Shown: positions 47,824 through 55,997 of the stretch, piece after piece
Layout: every line of letters starts with the position of its first letter
How positions within the stretch are numbered: position 1 is the stretch's first letter
Assembly (NCBI RefSeq): GCF_014654785.1
Contig: NZ_BNBD01000002.1
Location: forward strand, 558,001-622,000
Source: Streptomyces mashuensis
Lineage (GTDB): Bacteria; Actinomycetota; Actinomycetes; Streptomycetales; Streptomycetaceae
Length of the DNA: 64,000 bases
Direction of reading: 5' to 3'
Translations under genes and position numbers: made by a program
Notes under the pieces: model-generated
Told to the model about the DNA's origin: nothing
The model's database searches: none
What the model saw: only the letters and a program-made list of their open reading frames with translations

Positions 47824-48171
47824 TCAGGCCGCGCCCTGCCCGGCCTCGGCCGCGAAGCGTGCCTTCGCCTCGTCGACCTTGCGGCCGAAGTGCACCGAGG
47901 CCCACCACAGGGCGGCGAAGACCACCCCGAGGATGAACATCATCGGCACCACCAGGCCGCTGGCGATCAGGCCCAGCTGGAGCGCCCAGCCCAGCTGGAC
48001 GCCGCCGCGCCGGGTCAGCATCCCGCACAGCAGGACGCTGACCACCATGGCGGTGCCGCTGACGGCCCACACCGTGCCGGTGGACAGACCGGAGGTCTGC
48101 ATGGCGACCAGCCCGGCGAACCCGATGACGAAGAATTCACCGATCAGGGTGCTCGCGCAGAGCGTTCTCAT
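47824..48171 (-). CDS. DUF4233 membrane protein
   Basis: A 115-residue protein with four hydrophobic stretches (LIGEFFVIGFAGLVAM, TVWAVSGTAMVVSVLLCGML, WALQLGLIASGLVVPMMFIL, GVVFAALWWASVHFGRKVD). This small family is nearly always immediately downstream of folC in actinobacteria, here with a 16-base gap, so they are co-transcribed. Function unknown. Confidence 0.88.
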   Translation of the reverse strand: MRTLCASTLIGEFFVIGFAGLVAMQTSGLSTGTVWAVSGTAMVVSVLLCGMLTRRGGVQLGWALQLGLIASGLVVPMMFILGVVFAALWWASVHFGRKVDEAKARFAAEAGQGAA

Positions 48172-48187
48172 CCGTGGACCAGCCCTT

Positions 48188-49735
48188 TCAGCCGTTGCGG
48201 CGCTTTCCGAGCAGCAGCCGGGCCTCGCCGACCGTGAACACCGAGCCCGTCACCAGGACACCGGCGCCGGCGAATTCGCCCTCCTCCTCGGCGAGGGTGA
48301 TCGCCGCCTCCAGGGCGTCGTCCAGGCGCGGCTCGACCTGCACCCGCTCGGCGCCGAAGACCTCGACGGCCAGCGCGGCCAGCTCGTCGGCGTCCATGGC
48401 GCGCCCGGTGGAGTTCTGGGTGATCACGACCTCGGCGAAGATCGGCTCGAACGCCTCCAGCAGGCCGCGCACGTCCTTGTCGGCGCTCGCGCTCACCACA
48501 CCGATGAGGCGGCTGAAGCCGAACGCCTCGGTGACGCCCTCGGCCGCGGCCTGCGCCCCGGCGGGGTTGTGCGCGGCGTCCAGCACCACGGTGGGGCTGC
48601 GGCGCACGACCTCCAGGCGGCCCGGGGAGGTGACGGAGGCGAAGGCCCGGCGCACGGTGTCGATGTCCAGCGGGCGGGCGTGCTGCGCGCCGATGCCGAA
48701 GAACGCCTCGACCGCGGCGAGCGCCACCGCCGCGTTGTGCGCCTGGTGGGCGCCGTACAGCGGCAGGAAGACCTCGGGGTACTCGCCGCCCAGGCCGCGC
48801 AGCGTCACCAGCTGGCCGCCGACGGCGACCTCGCGGCCGACGACGCCGAACTCCATGCCCTCGCGGGCCACGGTGGCGTCCACCTCCACGGCGTGCTTGA
48901 GCAGCACCTGCGCGGCGTCGACCGGCTGCTGGGCGAGGACCACCGTGGCGTCGGGCTTGATGATCCCGGACTTCTCGCCGGCGATGTCGCCGGGCGTGCC
49001 GCCGAGCCGGTCGGTGTGGTCGAGCGAGATGGGGGTGACCACGGCGACGGTGCCGTCGACGACGTTGGTGGCGTCCCAGGTGCCGCCCATGCCGACCTCG
49101 ACGACCGCCACGTCCACGGGCGCGTCGGCGAAGGCCGCGAAGGCCATGCCGGTGAGCACCTCGAAGAAGGACAGCCGGAAGTCCTCGCGCTCGTCGACCA
49201 TCCGGACGTACGGCTCGATGTCGCGGTACGTCTCGACGAAGCGCTCGGCGGCGATGGGGGCGCCGTCCAGGCTGATGCGCTCGGTCACCGACTGCACGTG
49301 CGGGCTGGTGTAGCGGCCGGTGCGCAGGTCGAACGCGGCCAGCAGGGCCTCGATCATGCGGGCGGTGCTGGTCTTGCCGTTGGTGCCGGTGATGTGGATC
49401 GCCGGGTAGGCGCGCTGCGGCTGGCCCAGGATGTCCATCAGGGCCTCGATGCGCACCAGCGACGGGTCCAGCTTGGTCTCGCCCCAGCGGCTCGCCAGCT
49501 CGGCCTCGACCTCGCGCAGCGCCCGATCCACCTCCGGGTCCTCCGGACGCGCGGGGACGCCGTCGCCCTGCGGCGGCCCGGCCTGGGCGCGCAGGGTGCG
49601 GCTGCCGGCCTCGATCACGGCGAGGTCGGGGTCCCGGGTGGTCTCGGCTTCGACGATCTCCTCGAACAGGTCGTTTTCACCGGCTTCGCCGGGTTCGGTG
49701 CCGTTGTTGTCGTCGTTCAGGGGGCGCTCGCTCAC
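48188..49735 (-). CDS. folC: Folylpolyglutamate synthase / dihydrofolate synthase
   Basis: FolC adds glutamates to folates. The 515-residue product has the P-loop HITGTNGKTSTARMIEALL, the omega loop region (YTSPHVQSVTERISLDG), VEVGMGGTWDATNV and the Mur-ligase block DAAHNPAGAQAA. The first 75 residues are an acidic, poorly conserved extension; GTG at 49735 has GGGG before it, and later starts are possible. It is divergent from the histidine kinase. Confidence 0.96.
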   Translation of the reverse strand: MSERPLNDDNNGTEPGEAGENDLFEEIVEAETTRDPDLAVIEAGSRTLRAQAGPPQGDGVPARPEDPEVDRALREVEAELASRWGETKLDPSLVRIEALMDILGQPQRAYPAIHITGTNGKTSTARMIEALLAAFDLRTGRYTSPHVQSVTERISLDGAPIAAERFVETYRDIEPYVRMVDEREDFRLSFFEVLTGMAFAAFADAPVDVAVVEVGMGGTWDATNVVDGTVAVVTPISLDHTDRLGGTPGDIAGEKSGIIKPDATVVLAQQPVDAAQVLLKHAVEVDATVAREGMEFGVVGREVAVGGQLVTLRGLGGEYPEVFLPLYGAHQAHNAAVALAAVEAFFGIGAQHARPLDIDTVRRAFASVTSPGRLEVVRRSPTVVLDAAHNPAGAQAAAEGVTEAFGFSRLIGVVSASADKDVRGLLEAFEPIFAEVVITQNSTGRAMDADELAALAVEVFGAERVQVEPRLDDALEAAITLAEEEGEFAGAGVLVTGSVFTVGEARLLLGKRRNG

Positions 49736-49860
49736 GGGCCCCAGTCTACGGACCGGGGGTGCGGCCGAAGGCAGTGCGTCCCCGGAGGCGACCCGGAGCG
49801 TACCCGTACGGGGCGGTCCCGGCCCCTGAGCGGGCTCCCCCGCTTTGGCATACGGTTTTA

Positions 49861-49880
49861 CCGGAAGATCCCGGAAGATC
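49861..49880. repeat. Tandem 10-bp repeat upstream of the histidine kinase
   Basis: CCGGAAGATC occurs twice in direct succession (49861-49870 and 49871-49880), in the divergent folC/kinase region, about 65 bases before the kinase start. A regulator-binding site is possible. Confidence 0.5.
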
Positions 49881-49942
49881 CCCCGAGCGGGCCGGAACCC
49901 CCAGCGGGCCGGACCTCCCCGCGCGGGCCGGAAGGGACGGCG

Positions 49943-51118
49943 GTGAGAGCCATGGCGTCCGAGGACCGCGACCGGCTCCAGGCGGTGCTGGAGGCGCTGC
50001 CGTCCGCTGCGCTCGTGCAGAGCCCGCAGGACCGGGTGCTCGCCGTCAACCGCCGCTTCGTCGACATGTTCGCCCTCGACGGCCGGGCCGACCTCTCCCC
50101 CGGCGCCCCCCTGCGCCCCGTCGTCCCCCTCGTCCGCGCCGCCTTCGCCACCGGTGCGCCCCCGCACCCCGGCCCCGGCGAGCTGCCCGCCGGCCGGCAC
50201 GTCCACCGCGTGGCCGAGATCCCCCTCACCGACGGCCGCGTACTGCGCCGCGAGGTCGAGCCGCTGCGGCACGCCGGCGCCTACCTGGGCGCCCTGTGGC
50301 TGTTCGCCGACATCACCGACCGCAAACGGCGCGAGCACGACCTGGAGCGCGACAACGTCGCCCTCACCGAGCTCGCCCGGCAGCGCAACGCCTTCACCGC
50401 CGCCGCCTCGCACGAGCTGCGCACGCCCCTCACCTCCATCAGCAGCTTCGGCGAGCTCCTCGCCGACCCCGCCTTCGGCCCCCTCACCGACGAGCAGCGC
50501 TCCTTCCTCGACGCCATCCGGCGCAACGCCGCCCGTATGCAGCGCGTGATCTCCGACCTGCTGCTCACCACCCGCATGCGGGCCGTCGGCCCGGAGCTGG
50601 AGTTCGGCCCCGTGGACGTACCGCGCATGCTCATGGACGCGCTCATGGACCACATGGGCGAGATCGGGCGGGCCGGGCTGTTCGCCGTCCTCGACTGCCC
50701 GCCCGCCGGCCCGCCCCTGCGCGGCGACCGCCACCGGCTCCAGCACGTCCTCGGCAACCTGCTGGAGAACGCCGCCAAGTTCACGCCGGCCGGCGGCCGC
50801 ATCACCGTCCGGGCCGCGCCGGTGGGCGTCCACTGGGACATCGAGGTCGCCGACACGGGCATCGGCATCCCCGAGCAGTACCGCACCGAGATCTTCTCCG
50901 GCTTCGTCCGCGCCCCCAACGCCACCGGCGCCCACCCCGGCACCGGGCTCGGCCTCGCCATCGTCCGCACCGTCGTCCAGCTGCACGGCGGCACCGTGAC
51001 CGCCGGCGGCCGCGAGGGCGAGGGCGCGGTCTTCCGGGTCCGCCTGCCCGTCGCGGGACCGGAGGGAGCACAGGAGGGACTGCAGGAGGGACCACAGGAG
51101 GGAGGGGCCGGGCCATGA
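49943..51118 (+). CDS. Soluble PAS-domain sensor histidine kinase
   Basis: The 391-residue kinase has no membrane helix. A PAS-like region (residues 10-130, ending ALWLFADITDRKRREHDL) is followed by the H-box ASHELRTPLTS (His157), N-box NLLENAAKFTP, G1 DTGIGIP and G2 GTGLGLAI. The C-terminus is a Glu/Gly/Gln repeat. It must sense a cytoplasmic signal. GTG at 49943 has AAGGGA upstream; ATG at 49952 is an alternative. Its stop overlaps the response-regulator ATG by four bases (ATGA), so the two are a cognate pair. Confidence 0.92.
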   Translation: MRAMASEDRDRLQAVLEALPSAALVQSPQDRVLAVNRRFVDMFALDGRADLSPGAPLRPVVPLVRAAFATGAPPHPGPGELPAGRHVHRVAEIPLTDGRVLRREVEPLRHAGAYLGALWLFADITDRKRREHDLERDNVALTELARQRNAFTAAASHELRTPLTSISSFGELLADPAFGPLTDEQRSFLDAIRRNAARMQRVISDLLLTTRMRAVGPELEFGPVDVPRMLMDALMDHMGEIGRAGLFAVLDCPPAGPPLRGDRHRLQHVLGNLLENAAKFTPAGGRITVRAAPVGVHWDIEVADTGIGIPEQYRTEIFSGFVRAPNATGAHPGTGLGLAIVRTVVQLHGGTVTAGGREGEGAVFRVRLPVAGPEGAQEGLQEGPQEGGAGP

Positions 51119-51885
51119 CCCGTTTCCGCATCCTGCTGGCCGAGGACGACCCCGACCTCACCCTCGCCCTCCGGGTCCTGCTCACGCGCTCCGGCTACGA
51201 GCCCCTGCACGCCCCCGACGGCCGCGAGGCCCTGCGGCTGCTGTTCGCCGAACGCCCCGCCCTGATGATCCTCGACATCGGCCTGCCCGGCCTCGACGGC
51301 TGGGAGGTCCTCGAACGCACCCGGGACCTCAGCGACCTGCCCGTCCTCCTGCTCACCGCGCGCGGCGCCGAGAGCGACCGCGTACGCGGCCTGCGCGCCG
51401 GCGCGGACGACTACCTGCCCAAGCCCTTCGGCAACGACGAGCTCCTCGCCCGCGTCGAGGCGCTGCTGCGCCGCACCGCGCCCACCCACTGGGCCGGCGA
51501 GACGTACGGCGGCGACGGGCTGCGCCTGGTCCCCGAGCGGCGCTCGGCCGTCTGGCAGGGCCACGAGGCGCGCCTCAGCGACATCGAGTACCGCCTCCTC
51601 CAGCTCCTCGTCCGCAACCGCGGCCGCGTGATCACCACCGACCAGCTCCTGGACCGCGTCTGGGACGACCCCGAGGGCACCGGCCGCGAACGCGTGAAGT
51701 TCGCCGTGCTGCGGCTGCGCCGCAAGCTGCGCCAGGCCGCCGGCGACGAGGCCGCCGACCCGCTGGAGGCCGTCCGCGGCCTCGGCTACCGCTACCGGCC
51801 CGAAGGGGCGGAACCCCCCGAGGGCCTCCCGGAGGACGCCCGCGGCGGGCCGCACGGCCCGGACGCGGGGGACCAAGGTCCCTGA
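51115..51885 (+). CDS. OmpR/PhoB-family response regulator
   Basis: A 256-residue regulator: receiver domain with acidic pocket LAEDDPD, phospho-acceptor in LILDIGLPG-like MILDIGLPG (Asp54), LLTARG (Thr) and PKPF (Lys), then a winged-helix DNA-binding domain (SDIEYRLLQLLVRNRGRVIT ... LRRKLRQAA ... VRGLGYRYR). A Pro/Gly/Glu tail follows. It probably binds the GCAACC repeats 35 to 75 bases past its own stop, in front of the epimerase gene. Confidence 0.94.
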   Translation: MTRFRILLAEDDPDLTLALRVLLTRSGYEPLHAPDGREALRLLFAERPALMILDIGLPGLDGWEVLERTRDLSDLPVLLLTARGAESDRVRGLRAGADDYLPKPFGNDELLARVEALLRRTAPTHWAGETYGGDGLRLVPERRSAVWQGHEARLSDIEYRLLQLLVRNRGRVITTDQLLDRVWDDPEGTGRERVKFAVLRLRRKLRQAAGDEAADPLEAVRGLGYRYRPEGAEPPEGLPEDARGGPHGPDAGDQGP

Positions 51886-51919
51886 CCCCCGCAGGACCAA
51901 CGTCCCCGGCCGGCCGTTC

Positions 51920-51959
51920 GCAACCGTCCGGCAACCGAACGCCCTCCGGGCCCGCAACC
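51920..51959 (+). promoter_or_regulatory. Direct repeats GCAACC, candidate response-regulator site
   Basis: GCAACC occurs at 51920, 51931 and 51954. The first two are 11 bases apart, one helical turn, and the third two turns further (23 bases). This spacing is typical for tandem binding of OmpR/PhoB-type regulators. The sites lie about 60-100 bases before the epimerase GTG. Confidence 0.45.
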
Positions 51960-52017
51960 ACCACCGACCAGGCTCCTGAGCCGTCCCCGCCGTCAGTCCC
52001 AGCTCAGGAGTCCCGCA

Positions 52018-53148
52018 GTGCAGTCCCTGCCCGCGCGCAGCGTCGCGATCGTCCTCGGCACCCGCCCGGAGCTCGTCAAGCTCACCGACCTGGTGCGCCT
52101 GCTCGGCCCCGCCGCCCACCTGATCCACACCGGGCAGCACTACGACGAGGAGCTGTCGGGGCGCTTCCTGACCGAGCTGGGCCTGCCCGAGCCGACCTTC
52201 CTCACCGGCGTCGGCGGCCGGCCCCGCGCCGTCCAGGTCTCCGCCGCCCTCGCCCAGCTCGACGCGCTGTTCGCCGCCGAGCCGCCGCGCGCCGTCGTCG
52301 TGCAGGGCGACACCAACGCCGCCCTGGCCGGCGCGCTCGCCGCCAACGCGCGCGGCATCCCGCTGCTGCACGTCGAGGCCGGGCTGCGCAGCCACGACCG
52401 GAACATGCCCGAGGAGCACAACCGCGTCCTCATCGACAGCATCGCCGACGTCCTGTGCGCGGCCACCGGGGACAACCGGGCCAGCCTCCTCGCCGAGGGC
52501 GTCGCCGACGCCCGCATCGCCGTCACCGGCAACACCGTCGTGGAGGCCGTGCACGGCCAGCTGCCGGGCGCCGCGGAGCGCGCCGCGCTGCTGGAGCGGT
52601 ACGGGCTCGTGGCCGACGGCTACGTCCTGGCCACCGTGCACCGCCCCGAGAACACCGACGACGCGGACGCGCTCCGCGCCGTCCTCACCGAGCTCGGCGC
52701 CCTCGCCGCGCCGGACCGCCCCGTGCTGCTGCCGCTGCACCCCCGCACCCGGGCCCGCGTCGAGGCGGCCGGCCTGGAGGCGCTGCTCGCGCCGCTGACC
52801 GTGACCGCACCGCTCGGCTACGCCGAGTTCCTGGGCCTGGCCCGGCACGCGGCGCTGCTCGTGTCCGACTCCGGCGGCATCCAGGAGGAGTGCACGGTGC
52901 TGGGGCGGCCGCTGGTCGTGGTGCGGCGCTCCACGGAGCGGCCGGAGGCCATGGCGGACTTCGCGGAGCTGGTCGTCCCCGGCCCCGCCATCGGTGCTGC
53001 GGCGCGCCGGCGCCTCGCCGAGGGCCCGGCGGGCCTCGCCCGTCTCGCGGCGCTGCCGAGTCCCTTCGGGGACGGGCGCGCGTCGGAGCGGATCGTCGCC
53101 CTCCTGACGGCCGTCGCCGCCCCCGCCGAACTGGCCGCCGCGGCGTAG
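52018..53148 (+). CDS. wecB: Non-hydrolysing UDP-N-acetylglucosamine 2-epimerase
   Basis: The enzyme interconverts UDP-GlcNAc and UDP-ManNAc for wall polymers or capsule. The 376-residue product has VLGTRPELVKL, HTGQHYDEELS, VQGDTNAAL, HVEAGLRS, PEEHNRVLIDSIAD and the allosteric/uridine site SDSGGIQEE, all in the family order. GTG at 52018 has AGGAG eight bases upstream. It is the first gene of the glycan part of the block. UDP-ManNAc could feed a teichoic-acid-type linkage unit or a ManNAc polymer. Confidence 0.93.
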   Translation: MQSLPARSVAIVLGTRPELVKLTDLVRLLGPAAHLIHTGQHYDEELSGRFLTELGLPEPTFLTGVGGRPRAVQVSAALAQLDALFAAEPPRAVVVQGDTNAALAGALAANARGIPLLHVEAGLRSHDRNMPEEHNRVLIDSIADVLCAATGDNRASLLAEGVADARIAVTGNTVVEAVHGQLPGAAERAALLERYGLVADGYVLATVHRPENTDDADALRAVLTELGALAAPDRPVLLPLHPRTRARVEAAGLEALLAPLTVTAPLGYAEFLGLARHAALLVSDSGGIQEECTVLGRPLVVVRRSTERPEAMADFAELVVPGPAIGAAARRRLAEGPAGLARLAALPSPFGDGRASERIVALLTAVAAPAELAAAA

Positions 53149-53211
53149 CGGGCTTCCCCCGGCCCCGCCCTTCCTCTCTCTCCCCCCAAACGACCACGGG
53201 CTTGATTTCTG

Positions 53212-54579
53212 GTGTTCTCGAACCCCTTCCTCCTCCTCTTCCCCTTCTTCCTCCTCCTCTGCTTCCTGCTCTACTGGGCCGGCGCCCGGCACGCCTACAC
53301 GCGCCGTCCCGTCGCGGAGAACGGCAACCCCGACGCCTTCGAGTGGCACTTCTTCGTCCCCTGCCGTGACGAGGAGGCCGTCGTCGGCACCACCGTCGCC
53401 CGGCTGCGCGCCGACCACCCCGCCGCCCACGTGTGGGTCGTCGACGACGACAGCGAGGACCGCACCGGCGCCATCGTCGCCGCCCTCGCCGACGAGGACC
53501 GGCGCGTCCACCTCGTGCGCCGGCACCGCCCGCACGCCCGCCAGGGCAAGGGCGCCGCGCTCAACGCCGCGTACGACGAGCTGAACCAGTTCCTGTCCAA
53601 GGACACCGACCGGGAGCGCGTCGTCGTGTGCGTCATCGACGCGGACGGCCAGCTCGCCCCCGACGCCCTGGCCCGCGTCAGCGGCCCGCAGGGCTTCGGC
53701 GACCCCGAGACCGGTGGCGTGCAGGTCAGCGTCCGCATGCGCAACACCGGCGACCCGCGGCCCCTCGGCGAGGACACCGGCCGGCTGCGCAACGCCTTCG
53801 CCCGGCTCCTGGTGCGCATGCAGGACATGGAGTTCTCCGTGTCCAACGCCGGCATGCAGCTGCTGCGCGGCCGCACCGGCTCCGTCGGCCTCGGCGGCAA
53901 CGGCCAGTTCACCCGGCTCGCCTCGCTCGACCGCATCGCCGCCGCCGAGCGGCGCCCCTGGCAGCGCGGCGCGCTGCTGGAGGACTACGAGCTGGGCCTG
54001 CACATGATCCTGTCCGGCGACCGGATATCCCACATAGCCGACACCTGGGTCTCCCAGGAGGGCCTGCCGCACGGCCGCCGCTTCCTCACCCAGCGCACCC
54101 GCTGGGCGCAGGGCAACCTGCAGTGCGTGCGCTACGCGCCGCGCATCGTCTCGTCCCGCCACTACGGCGGCAAGGGCGTGCTGGAGACCCTCTACACCTT
54201 CCTCCAGCCGGTCGCCCACCTCGTCACGCTGGCGCTGTGCGCCGTGATGTTCGTGCTGCTCGGCCTGACGGCCGCCGAGGACGGCTTCGGCGCCGCGTTC
54301 GGTGGCATGCTGGCCCTGTGGCCCCTGGTGCTCGGCCTGGCGGTGCTGTCCATCGGCCCGTTCATACTGTGGGGCCCGGTCTACCGCCGCGACTTCGCCG
54401 CCGACCGCTCGCTGCTCACGGCCCTGCTGTGGGGCGTGGCGCTGTGGCTGTACGCGTACCACCTCTTCCCGGCGTCCGCGCGCGGCTTCGTCCGGATGCT
54501 GCGCGGCCGCAACGGCTGGGCCAAGACCCGGCGCAACGCCGAGAGCGTGGACTCGGGCCCGGTTGCCATCGAGGCGTGA
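53212..54579 (+). CDS. Processive family-2 glycosyltransferase (membrane)
   Basis: The 455-residue product has an N-terminal membrane helix (LLLFPFFLLLCFLLYW), a GT-A domain with VDDDSED (nucleotide Asp), DAD (about residue 143-145), GGNGQFTR, the catalytic ED in LLEDYELGL (about 257) and Q-R-T-R-W (294-298), i.e. the processive (Q/R)xxRW motif, then three or four C-terminal membrane helices. This is the layout of cellulose-, hyaluronan- and poly-GlcNAc-type synthases. GTG at 53212 has a poor ribosome-binding site, 63 bases after the epimerase stop. It could polymerise ManNAc- or GlcNAc-containing glycan and export it. Confidence 0.88.
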   Translation: MFSNPFLLLFPFFLLLCFLLYWAGARHAYTRRPVAENGNPDAFEWHFFVPCRDEEAVVGTTVARLRADHPAAHVWVVDDDSEDRTGAIVAALADEDRRVHLVRRHRPHARQGKGAALNAAYDELNQFLSKDTDRERVVVCVIDADGQLAPDALARVSGPQGFGDPETGGVQVSVRMRNTGDPRPLGEDTGRLRNAFARLLVRMQDMEFSVSNAGMQLLRGRTGSVGLGGNGQFTRLASLDRIAAAERRPWQRGALLEDYELGLHMILSGDRISHIADTWVSQEGLPHGRRFLTQRTRWAQGNLQCVRYAPRIVSSRHYGGKGVLETLYTFLQPVAHLVTLALCAVMFVLLGLTAAEDGFGAAFGGMLALWPLVLGLAVLSIGPFILWGPVYRRDFAADRSLLTALLWGVALWLYAYHLFPASARGFVRMLRGRNGWAKTRRNAESVDSGPVAIEA

Positions 54580-54687
54580 ACCCCGTCACACACACGACCG
54601 GAGGCACAACCTCCGCACCGCTTCCGCCATCTGACCGACGGTGACATTTCTGCCCGGAGCGGTTCCGGGTGGCGGAACGGGAGCGTT

Positions 54688-55908
54688 GTGCGCGTACCAC
54701 AACTCAGCAATCGGACGCATTTGCTGCTGCTCACCGCGTGGGCAGTGCTCTGGTTCGTCGTCGTCGCGCCCAGCGGCGGGTTCTCCTGGCACTACCTGCG
54801 CACCGGCGGCGAGCTGATCTACGACGGGTCGTCCGCCGGGGGCGGGCTCAACCTCTACGCCCACCACCCCGAGCTGCAGATGGGCCCCGTCAGCTTCCTG
54901 GTGGCCGGCCTGTTCAACCCCTTCCCGGCCGAGGTCGGGCAGGTGCTCGCCGAGGCCCTGATGTCGCTGCTGGGCCTGGTGGTCCTGGTACTGGCCGGGC
55001 GCAGCGCCGCGCGGCACTTCCTGGGCACCGGCACCAACCACCAGCGGCTGCGGCAGCGCGTCCTCGTCGCCGGCCTGGCGTTCACCCCCATGTGGATCGA
55101 GGTGTCGGTGCGCTTCGCGCACCTCGACGACGTCCTCGCGCTGTTCTTCACCGCGCTCGCCGTGTACTACCTGACGCGGTGCAACGCGGCGGCCACCGGC
55201 ATCTGCATGGCGATGGCCCTGAACTCCAAGCCCACCGCGCTCGCCTTCCTGCCGCTGCTGCTGGCGCTGCCGAAGGAGCGCTGGCTGCGCGCCGGGCTGT
55301 GGTGCGTGGGGCTGGTGGCGGTGGCGTGGCTGCCGTTCTTCGTCGTGGCGCCGGACTCCTTCGCGGCGGCGAAGTTCACCATCCCCAACAACCCGGCGTC
55401 CGCGCTGCGCTGGCTGGGCGCCAACGACCCGCAGACGCCGGACTGGGCGCGGCCCGCGCAGGCCGCGCTGGGCCTGGCGCTGGGCACGGTCGCCGTGTGG
55501 CGCGGCCGCTGGGCGGCGGTGGTGCTGCTGGGCGCCGACGCCCGTATCGTCCTCGACCCGAGCGTGTACACGTACTACACGGCGTCCGTGCTGCTCGGCA
55601 CGTTGCTGTGGGACGTGTGCGGGCAGCGGCGGCTGGTGCCGTGGTGGAGCTGGATCGCGCTGCTCGTGCTGTACGGCGGCGTCTTCCTGGTGCCGGACGA
55701 GTCGGCGCGCGGGCTGATCCGGCTGGGGTTCGTGGTCGTGTCGGCGGTGTACGTGCTGTTCGCGCCGGTGCGCGACCGGCGGGAGCGCGGCCGGCACAAG
55801 CCGCCGGCCCGGGTGGAGGAGGAGCCGGTGGAGGGCCCGTGGGGCCCGATGTGGGACCCGGGCCGGACCCGGCCCTGGGAGGCGCGCCGGCCGGTCGGCG
55901 GCGGATGA
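54688..55908 (+). CDS. Polytopic GT-C-like membrane glycosyltransferase
   Basis: The 406-residue product has about nine hydrophobic helices. The first outside loop carries LRTGGELIYDG, and the next HHPELQMGPVSFLVAG; EVSVRFAHLDDVLALFF holds an acidic pair and LNSKPTALAFLPLL is typical of the polyprenyl-phosphate-sugar-using mannosyltransferase (GT87-like) proteins. Sugar and acceptor are unknown. The C-terminal 60 residues are charged and Pro-rich. GTG at 54688 follows GGGAG. It is last in the plus-strand block and ends at a 25-bp terminator. Confidence 0.75.
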   Translation: MRVPQLSNRTHLLLLTAWAVLWFVVVAPSGGFSWHYLRTGGELIYDGSSAGGGLNLYAHHPELQMGPVSFLVAGLFNPFPAEVGQVLAEALMSLLGLVVLVLAGRSAARHFLGTGTNHQRLRQRVLVAGLAFTPMWIEVSVRFAHLDDVLALFFTALAVYYLTRCNAAATGICMAMALNSKPTALAFLPLLLALPKERWLRAGLWCVGLVAVAWLPFFVVAPDSFAAAKFTIPNNPASALRWLGANDPQTPDWARPAQAALGLALGTVAVWRGRWAAVVLLGADARIVLDPSVYTYYTASVLLGTLLWDVCGQRRLVPWWSWIALLVLYGGVFLVPDESARGLIRLGFVVVSAVYVLFAPVRDRRERGRHKPPARVEEEPVEGPWGPMWDPGRTRPWEARRPVGGG

Positions 55909-55927
55909 CCACCCGGACACACCTGTG

Positions 55928-55979
55928 GGAAAGCCCGTGGGCCCCGTCCTCCGAGGAGGACGGGGCCCACGGGCTTTCC
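55928..55979. terminator. Bidirectional terminator between glycosyltransferase and valS
   Basis: The longest stem in the window: 25 perfect base pairs (55928-55952 with 55955-55979) around a minimal loop, with TTTCC at the end on the plus strand and the mirror on the minus strand. It serves both converging genes. Confidence 0.9.
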
Positions 55980-55997
55980 GCTGAGAGGCGGCCGGCG

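Noticed and set aside
50281..54462. Large minus-strand frame across the glycan block
   Set aside because: Antisense to regulator, epimerase and GT2, all with clear motifs on the plus strand.
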